31,306 nucleotides of DNA from a virus. The DNA lies in IMG/VR virus record IMGVR_UViG_3300049216_000612, positions 1-31,306 of that record; one strand, given 5' to 3'. Positions 1 to 6,679 of this stretch are shown here, piece by piece; positions within the stretch are counted from its first letter, which is position 1; every line of letters begins with the position of its first letter. The position numbers and the translations under genes are program-made. The notes under the pieces were generated by a model that ran no database searches, had not been told where the DNA came from, and saw only the letters and a program-made list of their open reading frames with translations.

Positions 1-348
1 TTAGCTGCGCGCCAATCGGCGGGCGGTCATGACGAGCAAGCGGCGATCTTCCGCTGAACAGGCGCGGTAGAGCCGAACGAGAGCCAGTTCATCGCCTTGC
101 AGGGACCCGGCTTCGCCGGAGACCAGATAGCCCAGCGAGGTGTTCAGCACTTTGGCGATGCGTTCCATATTATCGCGCACCTGGCCGGCACGGTCGGTTT
201 CCCATTGCGCGATCGCGGACCGCGATACGTTGAGCTTCGAAGCAAATTCGTCCTGGGTGAGATTAGCCGCGAGACGGAGTGCGCGAATACGGGCGCCGAC
301 CGATTCCGGGGGCAGTTGTTTTTTTGATGACATGCGGCTGTCTAACAC
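1..348 (-). CDS. XRE-family HTH repressor (CI-like)
   Basis: Probable DNA-binding repressor that keeps the prophage silent. Residues about 17-77 form a classic XRE/Cro helix-turn-helix, with LTQDEFASKLNVSRSAIAQW near residues 30-49. Only about 35 residues follow, so there is no LexA/S24 self-cleavage domain; induction would need another route, such as an antirepressor. The gene diverges from the GcrA-like gene, the usual arrangement for a lysogeny switch. The 115-residue version starts at a GTG (348); an internal ATG at 333 gives 110 residues, and neither has a strong ribosome binding site. TGTTAGA-like boxes lie at its start and in the divergent promoter and may be its operators. The HTH fold is clear; the phage-repressor role is inferred from position. 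Confidence 0.85.
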   Translation of the reverse strand: MLDSRMSSKKQLPPESVGARIRALRLAANLTQDEFASKLNVSRSAIAQWETDRAGQVRDNMERIAKVLNTSLGYLVSGEAGSLQGDELALVRLYRACSAEDRRLLVMTARRLARS

Positions 349-408
349 TCTTTTTCTGCCAACACTACGTTAGAATTAATTGACAAAAATTGTTAGATCA
401 GATAACGT
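341..408. promoter_or_regulatory. Divergent control region: promoter and TGTTAG boxes
   Basis: A good rightward promoter is visible: TTGACA at 380-385, a 17-base spacer and TAACGT at 403-408, about 20 bases before the GcrA-like start at 429. GTTAGA occurs at 369-374 and 392-397, the latter between the -35 and -10 boxes, and the inverse TCTAAC is at 341-346 at the repressor start. This layout fits autoregulation and rightward repression by the adjacent XRE protein. The leftward promoter is not clear. Operator identity is inference. Confidence 0.55.
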
Positions 409-428
409 TTTGGCTGCGGGAGGTCATC

Positions 429-767
429 ATGCCACAGCCACGGATATGGACGGAACAGTCGGATGCCTTGATCAAGGCCATGCGTGGCGACGGCCAGACA
501 TGGGCGGCGATCGGCCGCAGCCTCGGGTTGTCTCGGAATACGGTGATCGAACGCGGCCGGAGGCTGCGCGCTTGCGCCCCGGTGCGCGTGGCTCGGCCAG
601 CGATGGAGACCGAGGTTTCGGACGACCCGAACCGACCGCCGCTACGCGCCGGCCACCCGTTGACCTGGAGCCTGCTAACAAGCGAGGAATTCCCGGTTGA
701 CGGTTCGGTGATGACGCGCGTGCGGCAGACTAAAACGGCGGCGTCAGCGCGCGCCGTCGCGCCATGA
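429..767 (+). CDS. GcrA/AsnC-like HTH regulatory protein
   Basis: A 112-residue protein whose N-terminus has the tryptophan-led HTH layout of GcrA-like proteins: a WTEQSDALIKAM helix, then TWAAIGRSLGLSRNTVIERG as a helix-turn-helix. GcrA in Caulobacter recruits sigma70 to methylated promoters; whether this relative does so is unknown. The C-terminal PLRAGHPLTW segment resembles small proteins often labelled AsnC-like in Acetobacteraceae, recalled without a search. I chose ATG 429 because GGGAGG lies at 418-423; the longer frame from 390 would begin inside the promoter. As the first gene right of the lysogeny switch it is a candidate early or late transcription activator. The HTH is clear, the role is inference. 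Confidence 0.75.
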   Translation: MPQPRIWTEQSDALIKAMRGDGQTWAAIGRSLGLSRNTVIERGRRLRACAPVRVARPAMETEVSDDPNRPPLRAGHPLTWSLLTSEEFPVDGSVMTRVRQTKTAASARAVAP

Positions 768-899
768 GATATGTGAGGCAAACAATTAAGGGTTGCCTCT
801 TGAAAAAATTTTGTTTTGCAGACGCGTTTTGAAAGGACAGGGTCGTTGTCCGCTCATGCGGCGACGCGCCCGCCGACGAAGGGGTGCGGCGCGGATGGC

Positions 900-941
900 T
901 GTTAGGGCCGCTTTCGACGGAACGACGAGGCCAAACTAACA
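900..941. promoter_or_regulatory. Inverted TGTTAG...CTAACA pair upstream of the DUF6362-like gene
   Basis: TGTTAGG at 900-906 and CTAACA at 936-941 form an inverted pair about 65 bases upstream of the next gene. They match the boxes at the repressor promoter. An AT-rich TTTTATAAA follows at 942-950 and may be a -10 region, but no convincing -35 is seen. This may be a second operator under the same repressor. The rest of the 768-1003 gap shows no gene. Confidence 0.3.
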
Positions 942-1003
942 TTTTATAAACGTTCCGTAATGTGTTGGAGATCGCTCACAATCGGAAAATCGGGAGGTTA
1001 GGC

Positions 1004-1501
1004 ATGGTCGGGATCGTCAATCTGGAGCCACCGGGACAACGCCTCGGCTCGGGAATACGGCGACTGCAAGCAGCTTCGCGCGCGCCAAGGCTTGGCGCCG
1101 AGGAGATTGTGAAGCGGCTGGAGGATGCGGGGGCCACGCTACTCGCGATGCCCCATGCCGGCCATTCGACGCGGATGCGGCAGATGCGGTTCGACATCGT
1201 TCACACGGCGTTGGAAGCCTATGGCTGGGCGGAAGCGCGGGTCCGGGCGCCGGCGCCCGATGCGGCCGCCATCAGCGCCATGGACGAGGCTTTCGGGTGG
1301 CTGGCGCTGATCCCGGAAGCCAAATTCGTGCTGCGCCGGATTTTGGGGGCAAGGGCACTGGTGCATCCGATCACCGGACGTCACCTCTTTCCGTGGCGCC
1401 GGCTGGCAAGCACGCTCGGCGCTGACCATAAATCCGTGCAGAGATGGCACCGTGATGGAATCGACCATCTGATCCGCGCTTTCCAAGACGGCACGGGCTG
1501 A
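1004..1501 (+). CDS. DUF6362-like protein with C-terminal HTH
   Basis: A 165-residue protein that resembles the DUF6362 family found in alphaproteobacterial prophages; the match is by remembered motifs (RFDIVHTALEAYGW, a MDEAFGWL helix, ILGARAL, then ADHKSVQRWHRDGI). The C-terminus, residues about 130-160, looks like a helix-turn-helix that could bind DNA. ATG 1004 is preferred because GGGAGG sits at 992-997; a GTG at 962 would add 14 residues with no ribosome binding site. It lies between the regulators and the packaging genes where no small terminase is otherwise seen, so it could be a small-terminase equivalent or a late regulator. Function is unknown. Confidence 0.75.
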   Translation: MVGIVNLEPPGQRLGSGIRRLQAASRAPRLGAEEIVKRLEDAGATLLAMPHAGHSTRMRQMRFDIVHTALEAYGWAEARVRAPAPDAAAISAMDEAFGWLALIPEAKFVLRRILGARALVHPITGRHLFPWRRLASTLGADHKSVQRWHRDGIDHLIRAFQDGTG

Positions 1502-1569
1502 AGGCGCCTGACGGTCGTGGCGTTATGAGCCGCGCAGGTCAGCAAGCCTAGCCTTGCTTGCGCCGCGGA

Positions 1570-2031
1570 TTAAACGCCCGTCCGCTTGGCGTCGGGCTCC
1601 GTGGTCGGGCGGCGGCGTTTCAGGACGCTGGTCACGAATAGCGGACCGATCATCAAATATTGGACATCTTCGAGAAATGAGGGTTTTGCGCCTTCGATGG
1701 CGTGACCGATGAATTGGCCGATCCACGCGATGACGAAGATCGTGATCGCGGCGGGCAGAATGTCGTTGGCAGGGACCAGGAAGCGCCAGGCGGCGAGCAT
1801 GGCGATCAGGATGACGGCCATTTCAAGGGCCGCCCGCGCACTCAGGCGCGCGTAATAGAGCATGGCGATGGCGATCGCGACCAGCGCCGCGGCAAGGTTG
1901 ATATGGACGATGAGACCGAGGACGGCGAACAGGATGGCCGGGACGCAGGCACAGTGGATGAGCTCGTTCCACGGATTCCTGTGGCTTCTGGCGTAATGAT
2001 TGATCAGGTGATGGAGCCGGTCGGATGTCAT
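1570..2031 (-). CDS. Mpo1/DUF962-like membrane protein
   Basis: A 153-residue protein with the DUF962 (YGL010w/Mpo1) layout: an N-terminal HYARSHRNPWNELIHCACVP motif, then hydrophobic segments (about residues 31-75 and 85-115), then IGHAIEGAKPSFLEDVQYL and a last hydrophobic stretch. Yeast Mpo1 is an iron-dependent dioxygenase that alpha-oxidises 2-hydroxy fatty acids in the membrane; the bacterial relatives are little studied. It is the only minus-strand gene right of the repressor and faces away from the rightward genes, so it probably has its own promoter and acts as lysogenic cargo, or is a host gene captured in the element. The family call is fairly firm; a membrane-lipid role is inferred. 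Confidence 0.8.
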   Translation of the reverse strand: MTSDRLHHLINHYARSHRNPWNELIHCACVPAILFAVLGLIVHINLAAALVAIAIAMLYYARLSARAALEMAVILIAMLAAWRFLVPANDILPAAITIFVIAWIGQFIGHAIEGAKPSFLEDVQYLMIGPLFVTSVLKRRRPTTEPDAKRTGV

Positions 2032-2327
2032 GCCGCAAGCCTATACCACGCGGAAGCCGTTGGCGACGGGAGACGGGCGCGCGGGCAGGCTCCCCCGAGG
2101 ATGGACCGAAGAGGGCCGGAGGGGCGCGCCAACCCAGGCTCAACCATTGATTGTGTCGATTGGCGGGTTTCCGGCCCGTTTTGCCGTTGCGAAGGGGATG
2201 GCTTGCCGCGGCTCCACAGGCGCCAGAGGCCATTAAGATAAGCGGTTTCATGACGTTAGCCGAATAAAACTTCGCCATAGTGACATTTTTACAATTGGCG
2301 GCGGCGTGCCGTTTTGTTACAAAATAT

Positions 2328-3173
2328 ATGGTCATCATCCCGATTTACCACTTAAGGTTAGTCTTGCGCCGATTGGTCTTCATATTCGCCCTCGCCACTC
2401 TGGCGGCGATTCCGCCGGCGCGGGCGGCTGATCCCGCGATTACCGCGGCCGAGACCAATGTTCGGCTGGGTGTCACGGCCGGGTACGGGGATTATGAGGA
2501 AAATCTGGTGCCGCAGGATACCGGGGCCGGCGCGGTGATCGGCGTGTCGGCCGGCGTGAGTTCGCTGACCCCGTACGCCCTGTCCGGGTTTGATTTTCCG
2601 GATCTGTATGCCGATGCCGGCTATGATTTTTCGGCTGGGCTGATGAATGATCGCGGCAATCTGAAGAACCGGGCGGCAACGCCCTACCAGGCGCAGGATG
2701 ATTCCTATTACAACACGGCCATCGTGCGGCTGGGCGCGGGGGCGCCGATCGGCGCGGGAGAGGAGGTTATTCCTTATGTCGCCGGGGGGTATCAGAACTG
2801 GTCTCGAAATGTTGGGGGATCGGCGGGTTATGGTGAGTTTTATCGGGCGGAGATGATCGGCGGCGGGTTGAAAATCGATTTTGCCGGTAGCCCGAGCCTG
2901 GTTGTGCAGGCGGCGGCGGAGGCGTTTGCCGTGATCGGCGGCGGCGTGACGGTGCCGGCGGAGGGTTACGATGCCAGCTTTGGATCGAGCGCCGAAGAGA
3001 GAATTTCGCTGGACGCGGATTACCGGCTGACGCCGACCTGGCACGCTTTCGCCGGGTTGGGGTTCGTGCATTACGAATATGGCGGGTCGAAGCCGGATGA
3101 TTCGGGACGGTTTGAGGCCTTGAGCACAACGTTGCAGGTGAATTCCATGTTCGGAATCGCGTACGGATTCTAA
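2328..3173 (+). CDS. Outer-membrane beta-barrel protein
   Basis: A 281-residue secreted protein. The N-terminus has an arginine pair, a hydrophobic core (VFIFALATLAAI) and a PPARA-AD cleavage site near residue 33. The rest alternates short aromatic/glycine beta strands and ends in NSMFGIAYGF, whose terminal phenylalanine is the usual signal for insertion by the BAM machinery. ATG 2328 is used; TTG 2364, preceded by AAGG, would give a tighter signal peptide. It sits just upstream of the terminase, not a normal site for a virion gene, so it may be a lysogeny gene that changes the host surface or blocks a receptor. A 5-bp hairpin at 3154-3170 followed by a T-run may be a weak terminator. The 2032-2327 gap upstream shows nothing clear. 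Confidence 0.8.
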   Translation: MVIIPIYHLRLVLRRLVFIFALATLAAIPPARAADPAITAAETNVRLGVTAGYGDYEENLVPQDTGAGAVIGVSAGVSSLTPYALSGFDFPDLYADAGYDFSAGLMNDRGNLKNRAATPYQAQDDSYYNTAIVRLGAGAPIGAGEEVIPYVAGGYQNWSRNVGGSAGYGEFYRAEMIGGGLKIDFAGSPSLVVQAAAEAFAVIGGGVTVPAEGYDASFGSSAEERISLDADYRLTPTWHAFAGLGFVHYEYGGSKPDDSGRFEALSTTLQVNSMFGIAYGF

Positions 3174-3289
3174 TTTGTTATTTTTTTTAACTGACCGATA
3201 TTTTTTGCTTGCCCAGATTCCCCGGTTTGGACTATAGACCTTGTCATACTGGTTCTTTCCACGCAGAGCGCGGGATTCAAAAATATTTT

Positions 3290-4651
3290 ATGCCGGCGAT
3301 ACCGAGCCTGCTTGGCTTTGCCGAGCATGTGCTGGCCGAACAGGGGCAAAGCCCGGCGCGCCACCATCGGGCGCTGATCGCCAAGCTGGAGGATGTGAGC
3401 GAAGGCGGCTGTGACCGGCTGATGGTGCAGATGCCGCCGGGCTCGGCAAAGTCGACCTACGGATCGGTGTTGTTTCCGGTGTATTTTTTTTGCCGGCATC
3501 CTGGCCACAGAATTATCGCGACGGCGCATACGGCCTCATTGGCGCGGCATTTTGGGCGGGCGGTCCGCCGGTTAATTTTGGAACATGGTGGCCGCTATGG
3601 TCTGGCGCTGCACAGCGAGAGCAGAGCCGCCGCCGAGTTTTCGCTGCGGGATGGCGGGGCGTATTTTGCGGCGGGCGTACGTGGGCCGATTACCGGCCGG
3701 CGGGCGGATTTGATCCTGATTGACGACCCGATTAAATCCTGGGCCGAGGCGGAAAGCCCTACGTTCCGGGATGCGCTGTTCGACTGGTATCGGGCAGAAT
3801 TGGCGGCGCGGCTGAAGCCGCATGGGCGGATCGTGTTTATCATGACGCGCTGGCATGAGGATGACCTGGCCGGGCGGCTGATGCGGGGCGAGCGGGACTG
3901 GGAGATTTTGCGGCTGCCCGCCTTGGCGGAAGCGCAGGATCAGATGGGCCGGAACATCGGCGAGGCTTTATGGCCCGAATGGCAGAACGTGGAAGCCATT
4001 GAACGGCTGAGGGCGGAGATTGGCGAGCGCAGTTTTGCCGCCATGTATCAGCAACGGCCAAGGCCGCCGGATAGCGCGCTGTTCAATGCCGCAAAACTGG
4101 CCGTCTTGACTACGATTCCCGAGACGCACAGCACGGTGCGGGCGTGGGACCTGGCGGCGACGGTGCCGGCGCCGGGACGCGACCCGGACTATACGGTTGG
4201 TCTGAAGGCCGGCATGACGGCGGGGGGCCATATTGTGGTGCTGGATGTGGTGCGGATGCGCGGCAGCGTTGGCGCCGTTGAAGAGATGATCGTGCGGACG
4301 GCCGCGATGGATGGCCGGCAGACGATGATCTGTCTGCCGCAGGATCCGGGCCAGGCAGGGCTTGCCCAGGTGAATTATTTACGGCGGCAGCTTGACGGCT
4401 ATCAGGTTCATGCGACGCCGGAAACGGGTGCGAAGATGACGCGGGCGATGCCGGCGGCGGCGCAGGTTGATAAGGCGGCGATTTCGCTTTTGGCAGCGCC
4501 TTGGAATGACGGTTTTCGGCGCGAGCTGGAGGCGTTTCCGGACTCGGCCAAGGATGACCAGGTTGACGCGTTTTCACGGGCCGTTGCGTTTTTGCTCGCT
4601 TCGAAGGGGGAAGCGGCGGTCAGGCGCAATGTTAGGATCTTTGATCGTTGA
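3290..4651 (+). CDS. terL: Terminase large subunit
   Basis: The packaging motor that cuts concatemeric DNA and pumps it into the prohead through the portal. The 453-residue form has the ATPase motifs in order: Walker A PPGSAKST at residues 49-56, Walker B LILIDD at 141-146, and coupling motif MTRWHEDD at 185-192. The C-terminal nuclease is shown by RAWDLA (Asp287), LPQDPGQAG (Asp352) and KDDQVDAFSRA (Asp423/Asp426). ATG 3290 lines up with the usual family N-terminus (FAEHVL, PARHHRALI); a TTG at 3209 would add 27 atypical residues. The ribosome binding site is weak. No small terminase is recognisable upstream. Repeat R1 separates it from the portal gene. Confidence 0.95.
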   Translation: MPAIPSLLGFAEHVLAEQGQSPARHHRALIAKLEDVSEGGCDRLMVQMPPGSAKSTYGSVLFPVYFFCRHPGHRIIATAHTASLARHFGRAVRRLILEHGGRYGLALHSESRAAAEFSLRDGGAYFAAGVRGPITGRRADLILIDDPIKSWAEAESPTFRDALFDWYRAELAARLKPHGRIVFIMTRWHEDDLAGRLMRGERDWEILRLPALAEAQDQMGRNIGEALWPEWQNVEAIERLRAEIGERSFAAMYQQRPRPPDSALFNAAKLAVLTTIPETHSTVRAWDLAATVPAPGRDPDYTVGLKAGMTAGGHIVVLDVVRMRGSVGAVEEMIVRTAAMDGRQTMICLPQDPGQAGLAQVNYLRRQLDGYQVHATPETGAKMTRAMPAAAQVDKAAISLLAAPWNDGFRRELEAFPDSAKDDQVDAFSRAVAFLLASKGEAAVRRNVRIFDR

Positions 4652-4653
4652 GC

Positions 4654-4787
4654 GAAAGAAAGCGGTTCTTTTTTGAAAAAAAGAACCAAAAAACTTTTGC
4701 TCATGAGTCCACGGCGGTTTCAACGGCATGGTCTAAATTAAAAGAAGTTTTTTGCTTCTTTTTTTCAAAAAAGAAGTTCTTTCTTTC
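4654..4787. repeat. Palindromic intergenic element R1
   Basis: Fills the gap between terL and portal. Outer arms are GAAAGAAAG and CTTTCTTTC. The left hairpin (4664-4687) pairs GGTTCTTTTTT with AAAAAAAGAACC; the right hairpin (4755-4776) pairs CTTCTTTTTT with AAAAAAGAAG. The inner left arm is AAAAAACTTTTG; the right is diverged (AAAAGAAGTTTTTT). The centre contains GGCGGTTTCAACGGCATGGT, closely shared with R5. Confidence 0.9.
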
Positions 4788-4801
4788 CTTTCAGGATTAA
4801 A

Positions 4802-6196
4802 ATGTTCGAAACCATCTGCGACACAGTGCCGGTTGATAGCGGCCTGCCGGCGCGCGTTCGGAGGTTGGATATCTACAGGCGCGTTCTCGAAGGCACGATT
4901 TATGACGGTTTGCCCTATGAATTTCATGAGGAGCGGAATGGCGCCGGGGAATATGTGCCGCTACGCATGAGACGGCCTTCCGTGCGTTACGGGTTGTGCC
5001 GGGTTGTGGTTGAGGATTCGGTGGCGCTGCTCTTCAGCAATGCGCATTTTCCCACGGTGGAGAGCCCGGATGCTGAACTCGCCGGGCGCCTGGCCGATGT
5101 GATCGCGGAGACGCGGCTGAATGAGACGATGATCGATGCGGCGATTCGCGGATCGATCGGCTCGGTCGCGATTTTGATGCGGGTTCTGCGCAACCGGGTG
5201 TTTTTTTCGGTGCTCGATAGCCAGTATCTGACGCCGCAATGGGATTTGAGTGCGCCGGATACGCTGAGCCGGGTCACCGAAGTCTACAAGGTGAAGGGGG
5301 CGGACCTAGCGGCGCAAGGCTATGCGGATACGGATCCGTCGACAATGTACTGGTTTCAGCGGGTCTGGGATGTCGACGCCGAGACATGGTTTTTGCCGTG
5401 GGAAGTCAATGATCCGCTGGCGGGGCCGGTGGTGGATGTGGCGCGAAGCGTAACGCATGGGCTGGGGTTCGTGCCGATCGTGTGGATCAAGAATTTGCCG
5501 GGCGGCGATGCGGTGGATGGGGCCTGCACGTTTCGACCGGCGATCGAGACGAGCATAGAAATCGACTACCAGCTCAGCCAGGCCGGGCGCGGATTGAAGT
5601 ATAGCTCCGATCCGACGCTGCTGATCAAGGAGCCGGCGGTTCGTGATTCGGAAATTATCAAAGGTGCCGGCAATGCGCTGGTGGTCTCCGATAAGGGCGA
5701 TGCCAAATTGCTGGAAATTGGCGGCACGGCTTGCGACGCGGTAATATCCTATGTGCGGACGCTGCGGGAATTCGCGCTTGAAGCCGTGCACGGCAATCGC
5801 GCGAGCGCTGACCGGTTGACCGCCGCGCAGTCCGGACGGGCGCTGGAGCTGATGAACCAGGGTTTGATCTGGCTGGCCGATAATTTGCGGATTTCCTATG
5901 GGGATGGCGGGGTGCTGGCCTTGCTGAAGATGGTCGTCCGGGCGTCTCGGGTTTTTCCCTTGCGGGTCACGGGCGAGGATGTGGGGCCGTTGAATGACGC
6001 GGCAAGACTGAACCTGCGATGGCCGCGCTGGTATCCGCTTTCGGCGGATGACCGGATGAAGGAGGCGCAGGCCTATTCGATGCTGGCGGGCGCGGGCCAA
6101 ATCTCGCGCAAGACGGCGGTAAAATCGCTCGCGGATGCGACGGGTGTGGCGGATATTGAGGCGGAACTCGATGATATCGATCAGGATGTCGCATGA
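4802..6196 (+). CDS. Phage portal protein
   Basis: The dodecameric ring at the capsid vertex through which DNA enters and to which the neck binds. At 464 residues it has the usual length. The pattern fits SPP1 gp6-like portals: an N-terminal RRLDIYRRVLEG helix, a beta-rich clip region with VFFSVLDSQYLTPQWD (about residues 136-151) and WFQRVWDVDAETWFLPWEV, then a long helical part with ETSIEIDYQLSQAGRGLKYS and ALELMNQGLIWLADNLRISY typical of the stem and crown. The start has CAGGA a few bases upstream. It follows terL and its stop overlaps the next start (ATGA), so it is translationally coupled to the scaffold-like gene. Confidence 0.88.
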   Translation: MFETICDTVPVDSGLPARVRRLDIYRRVLEGTIYDGLPYEFHEERNGAGEYVPLRMRRPSVRYGLCRVVVEDSVALLFSNAHFPTVESPDAELAGRLADVIAETRLNETMIDAAIRGSIGSVAILMRVLRNRVFFSVLDSQYLTPQWDLSAPDTLSRVTEVYKVKGADLAAQGYADTDPSTMYWFQRVWDVDAETWFLPWEVNDPLAGPVVDVARSVTHGLGFVPIVWIKNLPGGDAVDGACTFRPAIETSIEIDYQLSQAGRGLKYSSDPTLLIKEPAVRDSEIIKGAGNALVVSDKGDAKLLEIGGTACDAVISYVRTLREFALEAVHGNRASADRLTAAQSGRALELMNQGLIWLADNLRISYGDGGVLALLKMVVRASRVFPLRVTGEDVGPLNDAARLNLRWPRWYPLSADDRMKEAQAYSMLAGAGQISRKTAVKSLADATGVADIEAELDDIDQDVA

Positions 6197-6585
6197 CGGA
6201 TGAGACCAGGGAGCCGGTTGAGAACTGGCAAGCACGGGCCGAGACGGCGGAAGCGGCACTTGCCGCGGCCCGCGCGCAAGCCGAGGAAAAACTCATCCGC
6301 GCGGCGTTGAAGGCCGAGGCGATCCGGGCCGGGATGATCGACCTGGATGGGCTGAAATTGCTCGATCTGACGCAGGTCACGGTTGATGAGAATGGAGACG
6401 TTGCCGAGTCTTCTTCGATTTTCGCACGTTTGAAGCGCGCGAAGCCGTGGCTGTTCGGCGGGGCGACGTCGTCCTCGGCCGCTTCTCACGCGCCGAAGCC
6501 GGAGCCGCCTCGGCCACGCCAGGCCAGCGAGTTGAGCCATGAGGAATGGCTGGCGGCGCGGGCGGCGTTGATAAAACGGCGCTAA
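6193..6585 (+). CDS. Putative scaffold/capsid-assembly protein
   Basis: A 130-residue charged protein. Residues about 8-50 form an alanine- and glutamate-rich coiled coil (WQARAETAEAALAAARAQAE). The middle, residues 50-75, holds DLDGLKLLDLTQV; a proline-rich linker follows, then a basic end (LAARAALIKRR). Small coiled-coil proteins with a basic C-terminus between portal and capsid are typical scaffolds (P22, GP20-like), where the basic tail binds coat subunits. It overlaps the portal stop by four bases (ATGA). Identity rests on shape and position, not on a catalytic motif. Confidence 0.65.
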   Translation: MTDETREPVENWQARAETAEAALAAARAQAEEKLIRAALKAEAIRAGMIDLDGLKLLDLTQVTVDENGDVAESSSIFARLKRAKPWLFGGATSSSAASHAPKPEPPRPRQASELSHEEWLAARAALIKRR

Positions 6586-6614
6586 GCCGCGCTTTTCAAA
6601 ATTTCGGGATGGTC

Positions 6615-6652
6615 GCTCCGCCGGCGTTCTGCCGGTCCGGAGCTTATTTGTT
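6615..6652 (+). terminator. GC-rich hairpin with T-rich tail before capsid gene
   Basis: GCTCCG (6615-6620) and CCGGC (6621-6625) pair with GCCGG (6631-6635) and CGGAGC (6638-6643), giving an 11-bp stem with a five-base loop and a two-base bulge, followed by TTATTTGTTTT. This looks like an intrinsic terminator or attenuator between scaffold and capsid. Since transcription must reach the capsid gene, partial read-through, antitermination or a protective 3' end are possible. Confidence 0.55.
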
Positions 6653-6679
6653 TTCGTAAACCAATAAGGATATGGGCTG

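Noticed and set aside
1541-1558. Hairpin AGCAAG...CTTGCT as bidirectional terminator between converging genes
   Set aside because: Only a 6-bp stem and no T-run on either strand.
1823-2338. 171-codon minus-strand frame overlapping the Mpo1-like gene
   Set aside because: Arg/Pro-rich shadow of a GC-rich region, in another frame of the clear DUF962-type gene.
3205-3238. Promoter TTGCCC-N18-TATAGA upstream of terL
   Set aside because: Only a rough match with a poor -35 box and an 18-base spacer, so not listed as a feature.
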